The notes under the pieces were generated by a model. The model was not told the origin of the DNA. It was given only the letters and a program-made list of their open reading frames with translations, and did no database searches. Positions 10,435 through 19,610 of a DNA stretch of 25,060 nt are shown here, one piece after another. The position numbers and the translations under genes were made by a program. Source of the DNA: Mucidula mucida (taxonomy: Eukaryota > Basidiomycota > Agaricomycetes > Agaricales > Physalacriaceae); assembly GCA_015501055.1 (NCBI GenBank), contig JADNYV010000501.1, forward strand, positions 1-25,060. Direction: 5' to 3'. Within the stretch, counting starts at the first letter, position 1. Each line of letters starts with the position of its first letter.

Positions 10435-11060
10435 GGTGGATGGGCGAACAGAGATAGCAGAACAAACTTCCCCCCCCCCAACGTTTCTTCAAATGAAAAT
10501 TCCTCTGGCTTTGGATTGTCGTCTGTTTGTACGCGAATCCATGCATCGTGCTTTCTCTTGACTGCTTTAGTTCATTTGCTAGTCATGGACAAGGCCTGAT
10601 TGGAGATTAACAACCAGCTGGCCTGGAGCTGCCATCGTTGCGAAGTACGGAAGTACGATGTTCCGGGAAGCGAGGAGAGAAGACCTTCCTGGAGGAATGA
10701 GTCTGTGCGAAGCCGTTGAATGAAAGGAGAGTAGGCCGCCCATTAGTGGGATGCAAGACGCGTCCAAGAAATCTCGCCATCGAGTTATAATGAAAGCTGT
10801 TCAGAAATTGACACTGTCCCAAAGTCTGCAGGCGTGTTTAGCTGTTGTTGCCAGGGCGTTAGTAAAAGAAATTACATGCGGGACGAGGCCCGTCGCTGGT
10901 CACAAGTACTCACAAGGGCTCCAAAAAATGGATTTCGTAGTGACACGTGAGAAAATGGCGGATCCTACGTCAGTTTCATGGGCGAAAGTGACTTCTTTGC
11001 GCCGCCGAAACCCATAGTACAGCGGCTACAGCTATATTCAGCATCCTTCGATATGGGTTG
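10435..11060. promoter_or_regulatory. Upstream region of MFS copy 2 (unit B)
   Basis: This matches 6585-7370 in unit A in broken blocks, ending near 11040 with the shared words atgggcgaaa and gccgaaaccca. It contains a C tract of about nine bases near 10471 where unit A has fewer. No conserved ORF is present. It probably holds the promoter of the intact transporter. Confidence 0.55.
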
Positions 11061-11670
11061 GATGCAGAGGACTCCCAAACCGGGAAAGAGCGAACAAACT
11101 GATACGGAGTCGTCCTCTTCCTTCGCAGCACGTCCAAGATTGTACGTGTTCTCGACGTTTCCTCCGGTTCTTCTCAATACAATTGGGCATCAAGGAACTG
11201 TATATGTCCACGTCTCCAAAAGAATCGTAGTGGCAAGACGGAATGACACCTAAAAACGAGGCTTAGACAGGTCAGCAAAGATTCCGAGGATACGGTTCTC
11301 GAGTCCAAAATTGCTTAGAAGCTCCGGTCAATTTGTAACCAAAGCAGGCTGGACAAAAGTTTGACGTCAAGATAACACAAGAGTACAAGGAGGTGATACT
11401 CCCAACTCCTGGCTTCAACGATAGTACAAAGCCTCAAGGACTATCAAACCCGTCTTCTCAGCCAAAGTCACTTCTGTGCGCTGGAAGGTCTGCCCTAAGT
11501 GACTCGTTAATTCCCTCGAATGGCCGGTCATGGAGACGGCGTGAGCGTTGCTGCACGATCTCAGTAGGTAAATCTGCGAGGCTGCGAGGCGTTGTTGTAA
11601 CATAGTCTCGTAAACCGACTCAACGAGAGAAGATGGGATACTCACGATCGTCTCTTAGTAGAGTCTGGAA
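11061..11670. other. Gene-poor stretch, nothing recognised
   Basis: About 600 bases follow the end of unit B homology. Short ORFs occur on both strands (for example 10978-11253 and 11415-11645), but none has a recognisable domain or a plausible spliced continuation. Confidence 0.45.
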
Positions 11671-12111
11671 CCTATGTAGGGGGTACCTCATAGGCTCACT
11701 TCGGACTTTGAAAATTGCAGATGCCGAGCCCTAACCCCAGAGTGTGCCGTCGGACCGGAACCAGATGGATACAAGCTCCCAGCAGTTTTGCACTACCGAT
11801 CCATCCTGTACCTCGAATTTACTGCCTGTAGTTAAAATTGCATATCTAAGGTCTGTCTACGGTTCATCATTCCTTGAATCTTCACTGTAGATCGATAACA
11901 ATCCTCCGAATGGCCGGATGCGCTGCAACAACTGCACTGTTGAGGCGCTGCGCCACATTGATTTTTCCATTATACGTAGATTACACTGATGAAAGTGGGA
12001 TGAGTGAACACTGGACGATTTAGCGTGATCGGTAACCAGCGGTAAACCGTAACCCTAACCTTAGTGCATTTTGAAACTCCGAAGTGAGCCTCACAGGGTA
12101 CCCCACATAGG
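11671..12111. mobile_element. Candidate MITE / non-autonomous DNA transposon
   Basis: About 440 bases are bounded by imperfect inverted repeats. The left end starts CCTATGTAGGGGGTACC and continues through GGCTCACTTCGGA to TTTGAAAA (11671-11714). The right end, read on the - strand from 12111, starts CCTATGTGGGGTACC and continues through GGCTCACTTCGGAG to TTTCAAAA (to about 12068). Of about 45 positions most match, with small gaps. There is no ORF of note inside. Each end also contains its own short palindrome (CCTATG/CATAGG on the left, GAGCCT/AGGCTC on the right). No clear target-site duplication is visible in the flanks. Telomere-like CCCTAACC words occur near both ends (11730 and 12053), on the same strand. 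Confidence 0.65.
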
Positions 12112-13281
12112 CTCAAGCTCAAGACTAGTTGTAACAGGGAGGTCAGAAGGTCAGTCTCTGTGTTTGTAAGTGTTTAGTAGTAGCATTCCGACTTGTATTC
12201 GCATCACACTCACCGTACCACTTGGTGATGAGGCTGTGTTTGGTCCAGGCAATTTCGGACCACTGGGTTTTCTTCTCTTCTTGAATCTCTATCGGGCACG
12301 GTTTTCTCTGCGACAAACACAGCACTACGCACAGTTTTTCGCGACGGTCACGACTTGGACAGGATTTGATCTATTCGAAATGGCAAAAACAATGCGTATA
12401 CTTAGCGCGCGCCGCCTGGTGTGAGAACACAGTAGCGACAATGGAAGCACACGTTGACGGGAGATCACCCACACATATACTGTGACCATCACTATCTCCA
12501 GTATTCTCGATTCATCGTTTTTTGAGCTCCTAGAGGCAAGCACCGACCCGTTCCAGGCAGTACATGCAAAGTTGATTCGGGCAACAAGCCAGCAGCACTG
12601 CGAGATATGGGATACATCCTTAGCCTTGGGGAAATCATCAGCCAAGAATAGTTTTGAGACGCGAGCATCGAGTTGTTGGAGGAAGGAACAAATGACATGA
12701 GGAGGCGAAGAAGAAGAAGCAGGAGGAGATCTCTCATACGCACCATGATGGTGAGAGCCAAACAGTTGGATGAGCGGAAGCAGCTTTGCATTGCCAGGAA
12801 GTGACCCAGTGCTGAAGAGGATGCGCGCGATGGATACACCACGAACAGAAACAGTTGATGCCCCAGTGGACTCCCCCAGACCTCAGACCGCTGTCTTGAT
12901 ACTTACAACCTGCTTACAATCCAGACAGGATGCTGCCGCCTTTACGCTCATCAGCCAGACTCAGGATGCCGACTGAACCGCCGCCCACACCTTCCCTATG
13001 TACTAGGCACTACTCGGGGAATTCTGCAGTCTTTCCCTAGAGTATTTCAAGTCAAGTTTCCCGGAGAAAGACGAGGCGATGTCAAGAAACTAGTAGCAGC
13101 ATTCCGTTCTCGCAACCTCCGTCACAATGGACAAGTCCACGAAAAAAAAAGAATCCTGGGCATTATTGAACCATCGCCTATTCATCCGTGCCAGTCGACA
13201 GTTTGAATGTCACCTATAATCCAATTATAAATCTACACCCGATTCCCAGTAGAAGTGGTATATCTATACATCTAAATGAAA
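12112..13281. other. Unassigned region with short ORFs
   Basis: About 1.2 kb without a recognised gene. Several overlapping ORFs of 60-116 codons occur on both strands. On the + strand, 12482-12700 reads as a fairly protein-like stretch (ILDSSFFELLEASTDPFQAV), and an open stretch near 12975-13180 reads PRVFQVKFPGERRGDVKKLV. I cannot tie either to a family or splice them into a gene. The sequence could hold a decayed gene, a lineage-specific gene or noise. A run of nine or more A residues lies near 13141. Confidence 0.4.
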
Positions 13282-14199
13282 TTAGTTTGTCGGTCTCGCT
13301 GTGGTATCCACAGCAATTACGCTGTCTCTAATTGAGCAGCAGCAGCAGCCTAAGGATTGCGAAATCAGGGCCTGCGTAGCAGTGATTCGAGAGGACCCCA
13401 CCTGTAATTTTGCTCTTCTATCGTCACGTTTGCGCTTCGCAAAGGGCCACAGCGCGTCCTCCTTCCAGCTCATGAGGGCGTTGTACTTGACCTCGAGTCG
13501 CGACATGAGGACCACTCGTTCGTCCTCTTGCCACGGCGCACTGACACTTTCCACGTCCCAATAGTAGAACAGGATGTAGATAAGCTCCAGGTCAGCCTCC
13601 AGAAGATGTGGCACAAAGTCATATGTGGCCTTGCCCGGAAAATCGAGGAAGCCAATGTTTTTGAGATTCGGATGCAGGGTGATGTCCAATCTCTCGAGAG
13701 GCTCGAGTACGATGAGTTCAAGGTGGGTGAGGTTTTCCATGGGAGGGAGAAGAGCAAAGTTGTCAGTCGAGATGCTCAGATTGTGTAAACAACGGAAGGC
13801 AGGGATGAGTTCGATGGCGGCTGTATCCGGACACCAGCATGCCAGTGCTGAAAGGCCGGTACATGCCTTAAGAAACGCGACTGATGGTTCGACGGGGGCG
13901 TGATAAGTGATACAGACACGCTTCACTCCTCTGGGACGTTTGGGGCGTTTGAGCACGCCAGTGTTTGCATGGTCCCCAGATGAGGGGGCAAAATTTCCGC
14001 CAATGATCACGTTCGCATAGAGGATGGGTTCTAACCTATATCGTACGTTGTCAGCCAATTGAGAGTGGCCATGTCGCACGAGGACGGACCAGTAATGTAC
14101 CCGTTGCGCCACGAGCATGAAGGTAATAATATCTTGAGGGTAAACATGAGCTGCTAGCTCAAAAATCTCGGCTTCCAACTCTAGAGGGAGGGCAGACAT
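13282..14199 (-). CDS. F-box-like / LRR-like protein
   Basis: One open frame of 305 codons starts MSALPLELEAEIFELAAHVY and continues DIITFMLVAQRVHYW, a degenerate F-box of the kind very common in Agaricomycete genomes. These proteins are thought to recruit targets to SCF ubiquitin ligases. Weak leucine-rich patches follow (LTHLELIVLEPLERLDI). A 54-nt segment at 14036-14089 has GT and AG ends and a length divisible by three. Removing it joins VHYW directly to LEPILYANVI, the order seen in relatives, so it is probably a phase-neutral intron and the product is then 287 aa. The last 25 residues or so contain a CCCC run and look non-conserved. Target unknown. Confidence 0.7.
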   Translation of the reverse strand: MSALPLELEAEIFELAAHVYPQDIITFMLVAQRVHYWSVLVRHGHSQLADNVRYRLEPILYANVIIGGNFAPSSGDHANTGVLKRPKRPRGVKRVCITYHAPVEPSVAFLKACTGLSALACWCPDTAAIELIPAFRCLHNLSISTDNFALLPPMENLTHLELIVLEPLERLDITLHPNLKNIGFLDFPGKATYDFVPHLLEADLELIYILFYYWDVESVSAPWQEDERVVLMSRLEVKYNALMSWKEDALWPFAKRKRDDRRAKLQVGSSRITATQALISQSLGCCCCSIRDSVIAVDTTARPTN

Positions 14200-14984
14200 T
14201 TACGATGTTGGGAGGGGATGATAGGTGCTGGGCTACGAACCGAGGTATCGGGGAACGTCAAATTTGAGCCACGTGAATCGGCCGATAGGAAAAATCGGAC
14301 CGATGGCGAGGAAGAGGCAGAACAGGCGGCAGATGCGCGTCGCGCTCTGTCTGGTACGTCTGAAAGTAGTTTGATATTCGTCTGGAGAAAGTAGATGAGG
14401 ATACAGGAATTGCTGGGTGACTGTCGCGCACCGGTGTCATAATGATGAGCAACCATTCTACCTCGACGAGTTGCGTATGGACTGGAGACGGATGCGTTGG
14501 AGGCGTTGCATCATTGATGTCGTTCCCATATAAACGATTGCTCAGAGGCTGGCGAGATTACACCGTTGATGCAATCTGAAGAGACCAGCTTGACACCAAT
14601 GCATAACGGAGGAGAGCAGACCAAGGATCCAGTATGATTTGAAGGCCAAGAGACGACGAGCAGAAAGGAAAGGACGAGACATGAACGCGGGACGCAAGAG
14701 AACATCTGAGTGGTGATGTCAGAGTGCGTCACAATACGAAGTGGCTGTGCTGCAGTATACTTTATGTTGAGAAACATTCATTCGAGTAAATCTTAGGCAG
14801 AGAAAGGTAGCAACAAAAGTATAGTCAACGTACAGCAAAGCGATGACACAGTGTGGCGTCCGAGCTTTATTTTGCTTTGTTAGATTCGCAGGCTCTCCGT
14901 GTGAACTTGGCCGCTTTGGCACATCCCACCACCACAGCTCGTCGTCTTAACTTGCGACGAACAGCGTCGTTGCCTCCCGCCGAG
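14200..14984. other. Divergent intergenic region between F-box-like and ALYREF-like genes
   Basis: About 785 bases separate two divergently transcribed genes, so it should hold both promoters. ORFs on the - strand at 14181-14456 and 14511-14777 have no recognisable domain. An in-frame GTG-initiated extension of the ALYREF gene back to 14853 is open but is not preferred over the ATG at 14985. Confidence 0.5.
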
Positions 14985-15889
14985 ATGCAATCGCGGCAAT
15001 CGTCCGCTCGCTATCACACGTTCCATGGGCCCAAGCAGCAGTTACTCGGCAATCAGGCTGGGCACGTCGCGCCGGCATGGCGCGCTAGTTCATCGGGCAC
15101 TCATGGTGCGGCGGGCCCCTCTGGCAAGGCGAAACAGATCACGAATCCTGGCAGCAAGATACTGTTGAGCAGGCTTCCTGTTGATGTCCCGGAGAAGGAG
15201 GTTGACGTGAGTAATCTCGTCTGCATTGGCCATGCCTTATTTTGACGACGCGATATTTTGTTAGGAACTATTCAAGAAGACTGTTGGGCCGTTGAAGGAG
15301 TCTTTTCTCATTTACAACTCGCAAGGAAAGTCGAAAGGAATGGCGGTTGTGTCCTTTCAGCACACGGAACACGCGGCGCTCGCGAAAGCAAAGTATGATG
15401 GCAAATACATTGACGGCAGTCAGTCACACGCTCTTTCCTTGAGTTCCCCTCTGATTTTCTGATTAGGACGGCCTATAAAGATTGAAATCGTGACTGAGGA
15501 TGTTACGCCACCAGTCAAAGCACAAGGCCCACTCTCACTGTTCGAAAGAATAGCACCTGCCAATGGAAAAGCACCACCGCCGACTGGGCCTAGGTCTAAT
15601 GGGTACGATCTCTCTGTCTTTCCCGGATATATCGACCAAACATTTCTACAGTGGCAAGTCAGCACCTACCCTCGGAAATCACGCTCTGCCGCGTCAAGTC
15701 GCGGCTGCAGCATCTATCGCAGGCCAGACTGGTACCAATACACCCGCACCAATTGCTCCTCGTAGGCGGTACAAGAAAGGGCCTAAACGACTGAAGAAGG
15801 CACAAGCAGGTCCGGCATCGCTGGAACAGCTTGACCAGGAAATGGAGGATTACCGCGCCTCTGCCGATGCATCCAACGTTGGATCGTAA
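14985..15889 (+). CDS. ALYREF/Yra1-like mRNA export adaptor (RRM protein)
   Basis: Four exons (14985-15206, 15265-15418, 15467-15602, 15652-15889) join in frame to 249 aa, with GT-AG introns of 48-58 nt. A single RRM spans about 57-136: RNP2-like ILLSRL (59-64), RNP1-like KSKGMAVVSF (96-105), then IDGRRPIKIEIV. The C-terminus has a basic block (RRRYKKGPKRLKK) followed by SLEQLDQEMEDYRA, the C-terminal UAP56/Sub2-binding motif of REF proteins. The family works in the TREX complex, coupling splicing and transcription to nuclear mRNA export. The start at 14985 gives an N-terminus without the usual N-terminal UAP56-binding motif; a further upstream exon cannot be excluded. No frame problems. Confidence 0.9.
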
Positions 15890-16162
15890 CCTTTCGGTTT
15901 CTGTTTTTCCCTTGGGTTTATATCTACTACTAGTTGGCATTTGTCGAGCATTACCGTAATTTCAAGCATTTGTACATTCCAGTCTTCTTGGGACGCGTGC
16001 ATTGGTTGCTGTATCGCTCTTCTTTCAGAATATGCTCTGAAAGTAGTAGCCTTGAATAAGACGTCGTCTAGTGACGGGTAATACCCCTAATCATATAGCT
16101 TGACCTCGACCTCATCCTCAACTTGCATATAATCCTGTACTACCCTGTTTCTTCTCTTGTAG
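15890..16162. promoter_or_regulatory. Intergenic leader of the PFKFB gene
   Basis: A pyrimidine-rich tract ending ttcttctcttgtag directly abuts the ATG at 16163. This looks like a splice acceptor, so a 5' UTR intron (or a short coding exon upstream) may end exactly at the start codon. Confidence 0.4.
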
Positions 16163-18057
16163 ATGGCGGCGCCTCTGTACACGACTGCCTCTGGGCTGCT
16201 GTTCCACGCCGGAAAGATCCTCGTTATCACTGTCGGACTGCCAGCAAGAGGCAAAACTCACATCTCCCGGGCTCTCGAACGATATCTGCGATGGATGGGT
16301 GTCAAGACCCAGGTCGTGTCACTCGGTGACTACCGTAGAAAGACGCTTGGTGGCGCGCAGAAACTGCCTCCCGATTACTTTACACTTGGTGCGAATGAAT
16401 CCACTTGTAGATGGATCATCTGTTCAGTCTGACATAGGCGAGAAGAGCCCAGAGACCATCGCCCTGCGCAAAAAGGTCTCGGACGGATGCGAGCAGCTTA
16501 TCTGGGACTTTTTCGAGAATGGTCAGGTTGTGATTTACGACGCGAACAATGGTACCCGCGCTGCTAGACACGAGCTGGCCGAAAAGTTTCACGCCAAAGG
16601 TGTCCACGTTGTAATGCTTGGTGAGTTGGTGTTTATCTAGTAACTCGAGACTAATATCTCTAGAATCCATGTGTGACAACAGGGAAATCATCGAAAGAAA
16701 CATACGAAGTGTCAAGATTTCTTCGCCTGACGTGTGTCCTACCATTCTCTATTCGATGGTCTATCTGACGATTGTCAAAGTATCGCGGATGGGACCCAGA
16801 CAAGGCCGTTCAAGACTACTACACGCGCATCAAGGACCACGAGAAATATTATGAATCCGTAGACGAGACAACATGGCCTTATATCCGGATACTGAACGTT
16901 GGAGAGAAGATCATGGTCAACGACATCAAGGGTTATCTCCAATCACGAATCGTCTTCTTCCTCATGAACATCCACAACCGGTATCGAACAATATATTTTG
17001 CACGGGTACGCGGTTTATTCGACGTCAACTGCAGCCGTTTTAATTTGTTGCTAGTCTGGGCAATCCCTGATTGAACACTCGTACAAAGCGGATTCCGATC
17101 TGTCGCCCGCGGGATGGGAGTACGCGGAGAAGTTGAAGGAATTCGTATTGCAGCGCCGAGCAAAGAGCCTCGAACAGCGCGGCTTGACTGCCCAATCTGA
17201 GCGACTCGTGGTACGTTGGTGCGCCAAGAAGACGTGATCCAAATAATCAATTTCAATAACAGATATGGACTTCTACACGCCGACGCGCGCACCACACAGC
17301 CTGGCCGTTCCTTCAGAATACTCCTCAGCTGCCCTATCCGAATCCTACGATTACCATATCATCCGACGAGCATTCTTCCCCCCTCAACGTGGACAGCACT
17401 GAAGTGACTCCGACGGCTACACCCCGTACAGAAAACCCACCTGAGAAGCCCAAGTCAACGCCGAGCACGATACTGCCTCTGAACGTCAAAGTCATTGAAA
17501 AGCCACAGATGTCAGAGATCAATCCTGGTATTTGGGATGGTCTGTCACCAGATCAAGCGCGCAAGTATTACCCTCAAGACTGGGAACGCTTTGTGAAGGA
17601 TCCATACGCGTTCAGAGCTCCCCGTGCAGAGAGCTATCACGATCTCAGCGGTTAGTGAAATCTCCTCTGAAACGTGGCCTGACTAGTAATAACGCGTCTC
17701 TTCATAATAGTCCGACTCGAACCAATCCTCATCGAGCTAGAGCGGGAAACCGAGGATCTGCTGATCATTGGGCACGCCTCTGTTATCCGCTGTCTTCTCG
17801 CGTACCTCATTGGTCTTCCCGCTTCTGAGATTCCTGCCATTGAGATTGCGCGCGGCGATTTGCTCGAGGTCGTGCCCGCGTCGTACGGGGTGCACAGCCA
17901 GGCGTTTCATTTTTGGGACGGGCCTGGGCGACGGGGCGACGAGGACGCGGAGGCGACGGATAAGGATGAGAACAACTTTTATGAGAATTATGCGGAGGAT
18001 ACGAAGGGGAAGCGGAAGCTTGTGGCTCAGGATCCGGAGTCCCATGTTGTGGTGTGA
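16163..18057 (+). CDS. 6-phosphofructo-2-kinase / fructose-2,6-bisphosphatase family
   Basis: Seven exons (16163-16388, 16438-16620, 16664-16731, 16781-17005, 17055-17210, 17263-17650, 17711-18057) join in frame to 530 aa. The kinase domain comes first: P-loop GLPARGKT (25-32), then VVSLGDYRRKTLGGAQ, YDANNGTRAARHELAEKF and YRGWDPDKAVQDYYTRIKDH. The phosphatase-like domain begins IYFARSGQSLIEHS. The catalytic RHG of FBPase-2 reads RSG here, with Ser235 where the phospho-accepting His belongs, while the later GHASVIR and TSTRRRAHHTAWP motifs remain. The enzyme makes fructose 2,6-bisphosphate, the activator of glycolytic PFK-1. Yeast Pfk26 is known to carry Ser at this site and to act only as a kinase; by inference this protein does too. 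A proline- and threonine-rich insert of about 50 residues lies in the phosphatase half. Confidence 0.93.
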
Positions 18058-18109
18058 ATACAATTAAACATTGCTTGTAGAGTATGTATCAAAGTTCAGA
18101 AAACTTTTG

Positions 18110-18400
18110 TATTATTGTTCTGGACCTGTACACCGGAGTCTACCCATTGGAGTCGTCGCTCCTTTCGTGCACGGTTGAAGCTCTCTACCGAGCAATCACC
18201 TGCGTCCGGAAATGAGAACATTTTAGTACAATAAAAAGGAGAGAGGAGACACCAAAGCCGGTGAAGAAGGATATTGTGTAAGTCCGGGTCGCGGCCATGA
18301 ACGACTATTTGGAGGGATTGCGGGAGACACAACTCGTGCCGGCGAAACCGATGATATTGATCAAGATCACAGCGATGTACGCGTTCCAAGGCGTTTTGCC
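18110..18400 (-). pseudogene. NCS1 transporter C-terminal relic
   Basis: Reading the - strand, AYIAVILINIIGFAGTS, then an intron remnant, then [11 protein letters not shown] and DCSVESFNRARKER match the last two exons of the intact NCS1 gene (19611-22039). Stops and shifts break the frame, and nothing upstream of the last exons is recognisable beyond about 18400. It lies convergent to the intact PFKFB gene in the same arrangement as the intact NCS1 gene and the PFKFB relic. It is therefore the lost partner of a duplicated convergent pair. Confidence 0.82.
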
Positions 18401-18779
18401 GCCACGCTGAGAACGATCAGGTGACTTGCACCTCGACGCGAAATCACTGACAGTGACTACGCCATTGGCAGTGCGCCACGACAAACATTCTACGCGAACC
18501 CAGCCCAACCACCGGACTCGGCTCTGCAATAGTAAACAGTGATTTTCAGCAGCCAGACGACGAATATATATGCTTGCTGCAATGTTAGATTTGAGTAGGG
18601 TCTTTCCTTTTTTAACACTCCTCCTAGTTTACTGTGGACTCTTAAGACTGAATCCGAACGATAGGAATCCTCTGGTTAACCGCCTTCAATAGCCTTACTT
18701 GTGGCGTACTAGGCTGCGTTTCGTAAAAGAAAGTCAAGTCTAGGGGAATACTCAGTGTGGTTCAAGATAATCCATATGT

Positions 18780-19560
18780 GATAAGAGAAAAATCTCCGAA
18801 AGGCATACTTATACGAAGTGTCAATGTTCTGGTAACCTCCTCGTCCTCGACGACTGAAAGTACTATGGATGACCCAGACCAGGCCACGAGAGCTCTGAAT
18901 CCGTCGACAGGATAACATGGCCTTCGCTACAATCCGAACGCTTCAGCCTCCTTTGCATACTCCCGCGACAGATTGAAGTCCACTTTGTTCAATCAGGAAT
19001 TGCTCAGCCTGCAACGGCTGCAGTGGACGTCGAATATACCGCGTACCCGTGCAAAATATATTGTTCGGTACCGGTTGCTCATTGTGAAGAAGAAGACGAT
19101 TGGGGATTGGAGATAGCCTTTGATGGCGTTGACCATGACCTTCTCTCCAACGTTCAATATTCGAATTGACGCTCAATGCCCAGCTCGTAGGACGTTGGCG
19201 CGGGAAGGATAACGATGAAGCTCAATAATAGTTGTGCGCCGACGCGCACACCATACAGCCTGGGTCATTTCTCCAGAATACTCCTCAGCTGCCCTACCTA
19301 TCATCTGACGACGAACACATCAGCTGGACAGTATTGGAGTGACACCGACGGCTACGCTCTTTTGATAAAGACTAGCCGAGCGACACCGAATGCGATGCTA
19401 CCTCTGAACGTCAAAGTCCCGGGAAAAGCCTCAAATAATAGAAATCGTTCCAAGTTTGGGACGGGCCAAGAAATGGGGAGAGACGAGGACCGGCTATAAG
19501 GACGAGAACAACATTATGCCGAGGACACCTAAGCTCGTGGCACAGGAATCCTATGTCGCC
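18780..19560 (+). pseudogene. PFKFB relic, rearranged
   Basis: Pieces of the PFKFB gene at 16163-18057 appear in order. Exons 3-4 lie at about 18786-18945 (atacgaagtgtcaa, acccagacaaggcc-like and gataacatggcctt words). A 230-base inverted block follows. The start of exon 6 resumes at about 19180-19330 (gccgacgcgcacaccat, agaatactcctcagctgccc), then ctacctctgaacgtcaaagt (about 19398), and finally gggacgggcc and ggacgagaacaac from exon 7 (about 19455-19515). The kinase P-loop part is missing. Many stops and deletions make it a clear pseudogene. It is convergent with the intact NCS1 gene. Confidence 0.85.
18946..19175 (-). other. Micro-inversion inside the PFKFB relic
   Basis: The - strand here reads as the continuation of PFKFB exon 4, its intron and exon 5. 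Words such as gaacgttggagagaaggtcatgg, atctccaatc, acaatatattttgcacgggtacgcgg and cctgattgaaca match 16897-17120. On both sides the relic continues on the + strand. The segment was therefore inverted in place. Confidence 0.85.
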
Positions 19561-19610
19561 GCATTCGTTAGTAATAAAACTGTTTTGTATTGCTCTGTCC
19601 CCCAAAAACT

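Larger units (their letters stand above)
7702..11040. repeat. Tandem duplication unit B
   Basis: Direct repeat partner of 3780-7350. It carries the intact MFS gene but the more eroded MAPEG relic. Left edge set by the exon 5 relic, right edge by the last shared words upstream of MFS. Confidence 0.85.

Noticed and set aside
10751..11253. Small ORFs upstream of MFS copy 2
   Set aside because: Not conserved in the matching region of unit A, so they are unlikely to be genes.
14181..14456. 91-codon ORF upstream of the F-box-like gene as an N-terminal extension
   Set aside because: It is in a different frame, and the F-box begins right at the ATG at 14199.
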